Shown here: piece after piece, positions 22,307 through 27,851 of the stretch | Position numbering within the stretch: the first letter of the stretch is position 1 | Layout of the letters: each line of letters opens with the position of its first letter | NCBI GenBank assembly: GCA_900767585.1 | Contig: CAAFZP010000087.1 | Location: 1-27,851, forward strand | DNA from: Lachnospiraceae bacterium | GTDB taxonomy: Bacteria > Bacillota > Clostridia > Lachnospirales > Lachnospiraceae | Direction of reading: 5' to 3' | DNA: 27,851 nt | Notes under the pieces: model-generated | Told to the model about the DNA's origin: nothing | Databases searched by the model: none | What the model saw: the letters and a program-made list of their open reading frames with translations, nothing else | Translations under genes and position numbers: made by a program

Positions 22307-23587
22307 TTACAGGAATTTATCCAGTTCTGCTTCCACCTGTTTTTTCTTTTTAATCTTCGGATGGTCGATGATCGTGCCTCTGGTAACTACCATATCTACG
22401 TTGCGGAGCGCACGCAGATCATCCAGCGGATTCTTCGCAGTGACGATCAGATCGGCTGCTTTCCCTTTTTCGATCGATCCCGTGATATCTCCGATTCCGG
22501 CAAGCTCGGCGCTTCGGCTAGTCGCCGTATAGAGTGCAAATGCATTCGAGACACCTACGTATTTGTGGAAGTAATAAAGTTCACGCCAGAAATCGTACTG
22601 CGTGATCCACGGGCAGCCGACATCGTTGCCAAGTACGACCGGGATATCGTTTGCCAGTGACTTCTTGGAGCAATCCACGATTCCTTCGAATACAACATTG
22701 CCATTAAATTGCTCGACTTCGGTCGCATTTGTGATAGAACGGTCAAAGAGCGCATATGGCAGAGCCGGTGAGATCGTCGTGCAGAGGAATGCACCGCGTT
22801 CCTTGAATAATTCAATCATCGAATTATCCATCTTCGCACCGTGCTCGATCGAGTCGACACCATTTTCCAGAGCCACGCGGACACCCTCCGGAGATTCCAC
22901 ATGGGCGGAAACGATATAGCCGTCGTCATGTGCTTTGTCGCAGACGGCACGCACCATATCCGGCGACATCTTCAGCTCGCCCGGGACACCTTTTTCTTTG
23001 GCGTCTAACACACCGCCGGTAATCATGAGCTTCACTAAGTCAACATTTTCCTTCTTTGACTGTTCGAGATGTGCAAGTGCTTCCGGGATGGAGGCTGCGG
23101 CGATTGCAACCGAACCTGCCATGTGTCCACCCGGAACCGAGATGCCCTCGTTGGCAGCGAGGATACGCGGACCGACTTTTGTTCCGGCGGCGATCTCATC
23201 CCGCAGGCGGGTGTCGAAGCTTCCGAGTCCGCCGACCGTCCGGATCGTCGTGACACCACTTAGCAGTTCATCCTTCGCAAAGCCGGAAACCATCTTGTAA
23301 GCGACGGCACGTGTCAGGGAAGAACGCATTATCTTCTTCACGAGCTTTTCATTGTCGCGCTGCTTTTTCTGCGGCTTTCCATTTCCGGCAAGATGCACAT
23401 GCATGTTGATGAGTCCGGGCATGATATAACGTCCCTGTAAATCTATGGTTTTGTAGCCGGCAAGGTCGGTTGTATCCGGTACGATATCGGTGATCGTGCC
23501 ATCCTGTACGAGGATGCAAAGCCCGGTCTGCACCTGCATGTCTTTGGTTCCATCCAGTATCTTTCCATTTGTAAATGCGTAATTCAT
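22307..23587 (-). CDS. Metal-dependent amidohydrolase
   Basis: This 426-residue protein belongs to the amidohydrolase superfamily, in the imidazolonepropionase/prolidase-like group. The metal-binding HxH is His63-Val-His65 (MPGLINMHVHLAG). Further ligands fit the lysine in VDLVKLMITGG, the histidines in SAHVESP and SIEHGAKMD, and an aspartate in LGNDVG. The C-terminal KGKAADLIV is typical of these enzymes. The substrate may be a blocked dipeptide or a cyclic amide. I chose the ATG at 23587: GGAGGG lies about 7 bases upstream, whereas an in-frame ATG at 23647 coincides with the -35 element. Confidence 0.9.
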   Translation of the reverse strand: MNYAFTNGKILDGTKDMQVQTGLCILVQDGTITDIVPDTTDLAGYKTIDLQGRYIMPGLINMHVHLAGNGKPQKKQRDNEKLVKKIMRSSLTRAVAYKMVSGFAKDELLSGVTTIRTVGGLGSFDTRLRDEIAAGTKVGPRILAANEGISVPGGHMAGSVAIAAASIPEALAHLEQSKKENVDLVKLMITGGVLDAKEKGVPGELKMSPDMVRAVCDKAHDDGYIVSAHVESPEGVRVALENGVDSIEHGAKMDNSMIELFKERGAFLCTTISPALPYALFDRSITNATEVEQFNGNVVFEGIVDCSKKSLANDIPVVLGNDVGCPWITQYDFWRELYYFHKYVGVSNAFALYTATSRSAELAGIGDITGSIEKGKAADLIVTAKNPLDDLRALRNVDMVVTRGTIIDHPKIKKKKQVEAELDKFL

Positions 23588-23617
23588 AAGCAGCCCTCCG
23601 TTCTTAATTCTATGTCC

Positions 23618-23647
23618 ACTATACAATAGCTGGAGATGATTTGGCAA
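23618..23647 (-). promoter_or_regulatory. Promoter of the amidohydrolase gene
   Basis: On the minus strand TTGCCA (23647-23642) and TATAGT (23623-23618) are separated by 18 bases. Confidence 0.65.
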
Positions 23648-23690
23648 TATTCGGAATCGCAGGAATGTCGTATATTTGCAGAAAAATATA

Positions 23691-23720
23691 TTTACAGTAT
23701 GAATGCACCTGTGCTATACT
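23691..23720 (+). promoter_or_regulatory. Promoter of the second MATE gene
   Basis: TTTACA (23691-23696) and TATACT (23715-23720) are separated by 18 bases, with an extended -10 (TGCTATACT). Transcription would start near 23727, leaving a leader of about 90 bases. Confidence 0.7.
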
Positions 23721-23735
23721 GTGCGCAGAAAATTT

Positions 23736-23801
23736 GTGTGAATTTTTCTAATGAATATTTTCGTCACACCCATTTGCTTGGGTGTGACTTTTTTATTTTG
23801 A
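23736..23801 (+). promoter_or_regulatory. Putative attenuator in the leader of the second MATE gene
   Basis: GTCACACCC (23763-23771) and GGGTGTGAC (23780-23788) form a perfect 9-bp hairpin followed by six T residues (23789-23794), a strong terminator lying between promoter and gene. GTGTGA at 23736-23741 can pair with TCACAC (23764-23769), the 5' arm of the terminator, and could form a competing antiterminator. A 16-codon frame (ATG 23751, stop 23799-23801, reading MNIFVTPICLGVTFLF) runs through the hairpin, but has no clear ribosome binding site. Confidence 0.65.
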
Positions 23802-23816
23802 AAAGGAGCTGGTACT

Positions 23817-25151
23817 ATGGAAACGGATAACAAAATGGGACAGGAGCCGATAAATAAGCTGATTTTGCAGATGTCCATGCCACCGTTATTCTCTATGTTT
23901 TTGCAGTATTCATACAATCTGGTGGATAGTATGTTTGTTGCAAAAATCAACGAGCAGGCGTTGGCTGCAGTTTCGTTGTCTTTCCCGATTACAACTTTGA
24001 TGAATGCGTTGTCTATCTGGCTTGGCGTCGGTGTGAATGTACGCATAGCCAGTTATCTCGGACAGAAAAGGCAGGAGAAGGCAGACCGCGTAGCAACACT
24101 TGGATTGATTGTCTCTGTGATTCTTGGAATATGCGTGAACCTGATCGTGCTTGCAATCATGAAGCCGTACTATCGTGCCTTTACAAATGATGCGCAGATA
24201 TTCTCCTATGGCATGACCTATATGCAGATATGTGCATTTATGCAGATACCGAATATGGTGCATATTCTAATTCAGAAAGAGTTGCAGGCGACCGGAAATA
24301 TGCTTGCTCCAATGTGGTTTCAGATTGCGGGAGTTGTATTTAATTTTATATTTGATCCGTTGTTGATCTTCGGAATTGGACCATTTCCTAAAATGGGAAT
24401 CGCAGGAGCGGCACTTGCCACGGTGCTTGGATATACTTTATCCATGTTGATCGCATTGGTTATGATTCTGTTTACGAAGCAGAAGGTGCGTCTGCAGTTC
24501 CGGGGATTCCACTTTGAAGGGAAGATGTTAGGTGATGTGTTTGCCAGCGGACTTCCGTCCTTTATCATGAATGCGCTGGGATCATTTATGGTGACCTTTG
24601 TAAATATATTTCTGGTAGCATATTCAGACACTGCAGAGGCGTTCTTCGGTGCGTATTTCAAGGTGCAGCAGTTGATTGTTATGACAGTTAATGGTCTGAT
24701 TCAGGGCTGCCTGCCGATTATGAGCTTCAATTATGGTGCGGGAAAAAAGGAACGGTTGCAGCAGACGTATTGCAGTGGAAGAAAGATTGCGATATGCATG
24801 ATGGCAGTTGGAACATTGTTGGTGTTGGTTTTCCCAAATCAGATATTAGCACTGTTTTCTGCATCAAAAGCTATGCGGGAGTTCGGCATTTCGGCTATGC
24901 GAATTATGGCAATCGGATTTATATTCAGTGGGATTTCAACGATGGCTGCTACCTATGCGCAGGCGACGAACAAACTGATACAGAGTATTGTAATTCAATT
25001 ACTGCGGCAGGCAGTTCTGCTTCTTCCGGTTATGTGGATCTGCAATTTGTTATTCCATATATGGGGAATCTGGATTGCGTTTCCGATTACCGAGATAGTC
25101 GTTGTGATTGTATCCATGCTAATTGTAAAAAGTGATAAAATATCGCGATAA
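23817..25151 (+). CDS. MATE-family efflux transporter (attenuator-controlled)
   Basis: This 444-residue exporter has 12 predicted helices and the family start NKLILQMSMPPLFSMFLQYS YNLVDSMFVAKI, with the helix-7 region LPSFIMNALGSFMVTFVNIF. It is of the NorM/DinF-like Firmicute type; the substrate is unknown. The ribosome binding site AAAAGGAG lies about 9 bases before the ATG. Unlike the other MATE gene in this window it has no regulator beside it; a terminator hairpin in its own leader suggests control by premature termination. No terminator is obvious after the gene. Confidence 0.93.
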   Translation: METDNKMGQEPINKLILQMSMPPLFSMFLQYSYNLVDSMFVAKINEQALAAVSLSFPITTLMNALSIWLGVGVNVRIASYLGQKRQEKADRVATLGLIVSVILGICVNLIVLAIMKPYYRAFTNDAQIFSYGMTYMQICAFMQIPNMVHILIQKELQATGNMLAPMWFQIAGVVFNFIFDPLLIFGIGPFPKMGIAGAALATVLGYTLSMLIALVMILFTKQKVRLQFRGFHFEGKMLGDVFASGLPSFIMNALGSFMVTFVNIFLVAYSDTAEAFFGAYFKVQQLIVMTVNGLIQGCLPIMSFNYGAGKKERLQQTYCSGRKIAICMMAVGTLLVLVFPNQILALFSASKAMREFGISAMRIMAIGFIFSGISTMAATYAQATNKLIQSIVIQLLRQAVLLLPVMWICNLLFHIWGIWIAFPITEIVVVIVSMLIVKSDKISR

Positions 25152-25431
25152 GCAATCTATAAATATAATTGACATGAAAAAGGTTGAATGATAATACAAT
25201 GTTACTTTTGTGTCTTATCATTGCTCTTAGAACAAACGGCATAACCAAGAGCAAAGCAAGTAATACATAAGCTGATAATGGTTATAAAAAGCTCCAAATA
25301 AATGGTTCATGGGCAGTAATATGTTGTTAAATATGTTCTTGCAGGTTTATATTATTTTGATAGAATAAAACATAATAAAGTTGATTTAGCTTTTATGAGA
25401 AACGGGCGGGAAATATGGAAAGGAGTTAAAA
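25152..25431. other. Intergenic region before the VOC gene
   Basis: This stretch holds two plausible plus-strand promoters: TTGACA (25169-25174) with TAATAC (25192-25197), weak, and TTGCAG (25339-25344) with TAGAAT (25361-25366), 16-bp spacing, which is the better one for the VOC gene. A hairpin pairs TTGCTCTT (25221-25228) with AAGAGCAA (25247-25254) without a T-run. A short minus-strand frame lies at 25202-25297. Confidence 0.45.
25202..25297 (-). CDS. Possible small single-span membrane peptide
   Basis: This minus-strand frame of 31 codons begins with TTG and reads a hydrophobic span followed by a polar, basic tail (ending SKSNDKTQK). The shape resembles short holin-like or DUF3789-like peptides. 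No ribosome binding site or promoter is seen, and the start codon is uncertain, so it may be chance. Confidence 0.2.
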   Translation of the reverse strand: MELFITIISLCITCFALGYAVCSKSNDKTQK

Positions 25432-25815
25432 ATGAACTTGATAAAAGGAATTCATCACATATGTCTGAAATGTGCTAACGAAGAGGAATATAAGGAAGTC
25501 GTACATTTTTATCACGAGATTTTAGAATTAGAGATTGCCAGAACATGGAGCGAAGGCACTATGTTCTGGTTTGGAAATGCAGTATTGGAAGTGTTCGCAA
25601 ATGGCGGAGAAAAAGCGGAGACAGGAATTATCCGGCATTTTGCCCTTGCAACCGAGGATGTAGATACCTGCGTGGAAAAGCTGAAGGCAGCAGGATACGA
25701 GGTGTTTGTAGAGCCAAAAGATATTGTGATTCCATCTGAACCGGAATATAAGGCAAGAATCGCATTTTGCAGAGGACCACTTGGAGAAGAAATCGAGTTT
25801 TTTCAGGAGCGATAG
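25432..25815 (+). CDS. VOC-family (glyoxalase/bleomycin resistance fold) protein
   Basis: This 127-residue protein is one vicinal oxygen chelate domain of two beta-alpha-beta-beta-beta units. The likely metal ligands are His8 (KGIHHICL), Glu53 (LEVFANG), His69 (IRHFAL) and Glu122 (EEIEFFQ), the glyoxalase I-like positions. The reaction could be isomerisation of a glutathione-free hemithioacetal or binding of a toxic compound; the substrate cannot be told from sequence. AAAGGAG lies 7-8 bases before the ATG. The next gene follows after 12 bases, so the two form an operon. Confidence 0.88.
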   Translation: MNLIKGIHHICLKCANEEEYKEVVHFYHEILELEIARTWSEGTMFWFGNAVLEVFANGGEKAETGIIRHFALATEDVDTCVEKLKAAGYEVFVEPKDIVIPSEPEYKARIAFCRGPLGEEIEFFQER

Positions 25816-25827
25816 GAAGAAAAAAAT

Positions 25828-26544
25828 ATGAGTGATAATCAGAACAACAATCCCAAGGGAATTATAATTGGAATGCTTTGCCTGATCTGGGGACTGGGAT
25901 CGATTGCCGCGATGCTGTTTTGTTCCAAGCTGGAGAATCATACGGGAATTCTTCTTGTGCTGCTTGGACAGTTTTTTCTTGTAATTGGCTTGATCGCTGT
26001 AATCTGCAACAGGAAAGCCAAACCATATCCATTTATTGTATTGGTATTTCCGCTTGTCGGGATTGCATTGCTTGTATGTGGAATTTATATCTTGACAAAA
26101 GGAGAGATTGCTTTGTCGATGCTGGATCAATATGCACCATACATATTGATCTGGATATTCCCGCTTGCCGGGATAATGATGATAGCAGGTACGCTTGGGA
26201 AAATCCGGTACCTGAAGCAGGTATGTACGCAGGAGGTTCAGGCAAAATGCGTCGATATTGAAAGCGCGTCTGCCGCAGGTACACATAGAAGAAAGCATGT
26301 AACGATGCCGGTTTACAGTATCTCCTATAACGGAGAGGAGAAGCTTCTTAGAAAAGGCATGTACACCAATCTGAATCATTTTGAGATCGGAGCATATTAT
26401 AACATCCGGATAAATCCGTCGAATCCCGATGAATATCTTGATGAGAATAACAGAAAAGGAAATAACTTGATTTTGATACTTGGCATCGTACTGCTTGTTG
26501 TGACACTGCCGGCGATTGTATATATGTATATCAATGGGATTTGA
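25828..26544 (+). CDS. Membrane protein with DUF3592-like domain
   Basis: This 238-residue protein has four hydrophobic segments in its N-terminal half (about residues 11-32, 40-60, 67-89 and 103-122), then a soluble region (about 125-210) with the DUF3592-like pattern PVYSISYNGEE...IRINPSNPDEY, and a final membrane helix (about 212-235). The function is unknown. GGAAG lies about 8 bases before the start. It shares an operon with the VOC gene, but no functional link can be read from that. Confidence 0.75.
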   Translation: MSDNQNNNPKGIIIGMLCLIWGLGSIAAMLFCSKLENHTGILLVLLGQFFLVIGLIAVICNRKAKPYPFIVLVFPLVGIALLVCGIYILTKGEIALSMLDQYAPYILIWIFPLAGIMMIAGTLGKIRYLKQVCTQEVQAKCVDIESASAAGTHRRKHVTMPVYSISYNGEEKLLRKGMYTNLNHFEIGAYYNIRINPSNPDEYLDENNRKGNNLILILGIVLLVVTLPAIVYMYINGI

Positions 26545-26601
26545 GATAAATAAAATAAGATGGAAACCGGTTGTTAGAAATGTTTTATTCAGATGAAATT
26601 C

Positions 26602-26635
26602 ACCAAAAATAAATTGAATAAAAATTTATTTTGGT
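26602..26635. repeat. A+T-rich inverted repeat upstream of the riboswitch promoter
   Basis: ACCAAAAATAAATT (26602-26615) and AATTTATTTTGGT (26623-26635) pair over 13 positions with one bulged A and a 7-base loop. It lies after the DUF3592-like gene and two bases before the -35 at 26638. It lacks a T-run and could be a weak terminator or a protein-binding site. Confidence 0.5.
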
Positions 26636-26637
26636 AC

Positions 26638-26666
26638 TTGATTCATAAAAATCAATCTGTTAGAAT
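26638..26666 (+). promoter_or_regulatory. Promoter of the riboswitch-exchanger transcript
   Basis: TTGATT (26638-26643) and TAGAAT (26661-26666) are separated by 17 bases, with an extended -10 (TGTTAGAAT). Transcription would start within about 5 bases of the aptamer. Confidence 0.75.
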
Positions 26667-26674
26667 ACACATAT

Positions 26675-26769
26675 AAAAAGGGAGTAGCTTGCCGGTCGCG
26701 GTTCACTTCTTCGTCAAGACAGTTATTGAAACATATAACTCGGAAAGTGATGAAATAGCGAGACTTTTA
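26675..26769 (+). promoter_or_regulatory. yybP-ykoY (manganese) riboswitch aptamer
   Basis: The RNA starts AAAAAGGGAGTAGC (26675-26688), carries TTCGTCAAGACA (26709-26720) and CTCGG (26739-26743), and ends TAGCGAGACTTTTA (26756-26769), in the order of the yybP-ykoY class, whose two conserved internal loops hold Mn2+. Stem P1 is AAAAG (26676-26680) with CTTTT (26764-26768). An inner stem is TCACTT with AAGTGA, and a further hairpin is AGTTAT with ATAACT. The 3' P1 strand is shared with the terminator that follows, which fits Mn2+-dependent antitermination. Confidence 0.9.
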
Positions 26770-26798
26770 CTGTTTACGCAGTAGGAGTCTCTTTTTTT
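26760..26798 (+). terminator. Riboswitch expression-platform terminator
   Basis: GAGACT (26760-26765) with AGTCTC (26786-26791) and TACTG (26768-26772) with CAGTA (26779-26783) form a nearly continuous stem, followed by seven T residues (26792-26798). The 5' arm uses bases of the aptamer P1 stem, so the two structures exclude each other. Confidence 0.9.
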
Positions 26799-26840
26799 AT
26801 ACCTACTGCAAAATAAAACAAGGAAAGAGAGGTAGAAAGG

Positions 26841-27770
26841 ATGTTCTTGAAGGTTGTTATTTTGTTGGTAGGTTTTTTGTTTCTCGTGAAGGGGGCAGAC
26901 TGGTTTGTAGAGGGGGCGGCGAGTATCGCGAAGAAGCTCGGGATTCCGCAGCTCATCATCGGTCTGACGATTGTAGCGATGGGAACGAGTATGCCGGAGG
27001 CAGCGGTCAGTATCACGGCGGCGCTACAGAAGAATGCAGGAATCACGATTGGAAATATCGTGGGAAGTAATATCTTGAATATTCTGATCATTCTTGGTGT
27101 GACAGCGGTAATCACGAATGTAGCGATCCAGACTTCAACGTTTCGTTATGAGATACCATTTATGATGGTAGTTACGATTATACTGCTGGTATTTGGAATA
27201 ACCGGTGGGGAAGTGACATTCGTAGAAGGTATTATTTTCTGGGTTTTGTTCCTGTTATATCTTGGCTATCTGTTTGTGATGGCAAAGAAAGGAACCAATG
27301 AGGAAGAAGGCGAAACAAAGGATTACCCGGTATGGAAATGTATTCTTTTCATGGTGATCGGTGGTGTGCTCGTTGTAAAAGGAAGCGATTTCGCGGTCAG
27401 CGGAGCATCTGCAATCGCACGATATTTCGGTATGAGCGAGCGATTTATCGGACTTACGATTGTAGCACTGGGCACCTCACTTCCTGAGCTTGTGACATCT
27501 GTCACAGCAGCGCGGAAAGGAAATGCTGGAATCGCAATCGGAAATATCGTGGGCAGCAACATCTTCAATATCCTGTTCGTAATCGGTACAGCCGCACTTA
27601 TCTGTACAGTGCCATTTGAGAGCAAATTCATCGTAGATACGATTATTGCGGTTGTGGTTGGCGCGATCTTGTGGATCGGAACATATAAGCATAAGGAGCT
27701 GCGGCGTCCATGCGGCATCTTCATGTTGCTTTGTTATGTGGCGTATTTCGTGTATCTGTGTATGATGTAA
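26841..27770 (+). CDS. Calcium/sodium antiporter family protein (YrbG, CaCA), riboswitch-controlled
   Basis: This 309-residue membrane protein has the two inverted alpha repeats of the Ca2+:cation antiporter superfamily. Repeat 1 has MGTSMPE (Glu53) and GNIVGSN (71-77); repeat 2 has LGTSLPE (Glu216) and GNIVGSN (234-240). These glutamates bind the transported cation in NCX-type structures. About ten helices are predicted. The yybP-ykoY riboswitch in its leader senses Mn2+, so export of Mn2+, perhaps with Ca2+, is more likely than the default annotation implies. GAGAGGTAGAAAGG precedes the ATG. The gene is monocistronic as far as the window shows. Confidence 0.93.
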   Translation: MFLKVVILLVGFLFLVKGADWFVEGAASIAKKLGIPQLIIGLTIVAMGTSMPEAAVSITAALQKNAGITIGNIVGSNILNILIILGVTAVITNVAIQTSTFRYEIPFMMVVTIILLVFGITGGEVTFVEGIIFWVLFLLYLGYLFVMAKKGTNEEEGETKDYPVWKCILFMVIGGVLVVKGSDFAVSGASAIARYFGMSERFIGLTIVALGTSLPELVTSVTAARKGNAGIAIGNIVGSNIFNILFVIGTAALICTVPFESKFIVDTIIAVVVGAILWIGTYKHKELRRPCGIFMLLCYVAYFVYLCMM

Positions 27771-27778
27771 AGGATAAG

Positions 27779-27819
27779 TATTGGGGAAATTCTTCTAGTT
27801 TGACTTTTTCTCCCCAATA
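27779..27819 (+). terminator. Hairpin after the exchanger gene
   Basis: TATTGGGGA (27779-27787) pairs perfectly with TCCCCAATA (27811-27819) across a 23-base loop. There is no T-run after it, so it may be a weak terminator or a 3'-end stabiliser. Nothing recognisable follows to the end of the window. Confidence 0.5.
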
Positions 27820-27851
27820 AAAGTATGTATGTAGCAAGCTGGTTGGGGGAA

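Noticed and set aside
22935..23300. Plus-strand frame opposite the amidohydrolase
   Set aside because: Low-complexity Ser/Pro/Thr-rich translation mirroring a well-supported metal-dependent hydrolase.
23636..23830. 64-codon plus-strand frame before the second MATE gene
   Set aside because: It spans the promoter and the terminator hairpin and begins upstream of the transcription start; only its internal 16-codon alternative frame was kept as a candidate leader peptide.
25324..25341. Second Rex-type operator before the VOC gene
   Set aside because: The first 14 bases equal those of the 4067 site, but the right arm (GTTCTTG) is not Rex-like, so only a half-site remains.
25528..26379. Long minus-strand open frame of 283 codons
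   Set aside because: It lies opposite the VOC and DUF3592-like genes, which have clear domains and ribosome binding sites; its composition is rich in His, Cys and Ser, as typical of a shadow frame.

Overview
The window looks like a chromosomal segment of an anaerobic, low-to-moderate GC Firmicute of the class Clostridia, most likely family Lachnospiraceae (Roseburia, Agathobacter or Butyrivibrio type). The basis is the style of the proteins (trpB-trpA pair, FucO-type iron alcohol dehydrogenase, LOG/TIGR00730 protein, two MATE exporters, AAA+DUF4143 ATPases, YrbG-type exchanger), strong AGGAGG ribosome binding sites, sigma-A promoters and a clostridial Rex-like site. A FliB-type flagellin lysine methylase suggests a motile relative. 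The genus is inference. No rRNA, tRNA, CRISPR array or insertion sequence was found.

Layout. 1-2303: end of a tryptophan operon (trpB, trpA, terminator). 2529-5394: an AraC regulator with a GyrI-like effector domain, a LOG-family protein, and an iron alcohol dehydrogenase behind an extended -10 promoter and a Rex-type operator. 5411-10475: an accessory block of small regulators and modifying enzymes: a GNAT acetyltransferase, an opposing XRE-SdpI membrane regulator, a TetR repressor whose operator also sits before the first GNAT gene, a PPM1/LCM-type methyltransferase, a second TetR with twin operators driving a second GNAT gene, and a TfoX-N protein. 10508-15465: a LysR regulator, an AAA+DUF4143 ATPase flanked by two copies of the LysR 3' end, then a redox group (flavodoxin, CMD-cupin fusion, aldo/keto reductase). 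15474-16880: a second, different AAA+DUF4143 ATPase behind three 33-bp direct repeats. 16888-20705: flagellin lysine methylase on the minus strand, divergent from a MarR-MATE operon with two overlapping MarR boxes, then a LUD-domain protein. 20740-25151: cardiolipin synthase, a minus-strand amidohydrolase, and a second MATE exporter whose leader carries a strong intrinsic terminator ahead of the gene. 25432-27770: a VOC protein with a DUF3592-like membrane protein, then a sodium/calcium-type exchanger under a yybP-ykoY (manganese) riboswitch.

How it works together. The common theme is locally controlled stress and efflux functions: several regulators sit next to recognisable palindromic operators (two TetR, one MarR), and two exporter genes are controlled in their RNA leaders. 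Most operators found here can be paired with a regulator next door, which makes the regulatory wiring unusually readable. The observations most worth checking are the LysR 3'-end scar around the first ATPase, the 33-bp repeats before the second ATPase, the MATE leader attenuator, the shared TetR operator with a nearly leaderless tetR start, the riboswitch-controlled exchanger, and an AraC-GyrI linker that reads as a fossil ribosome binding site with a still functional-looking internal start.
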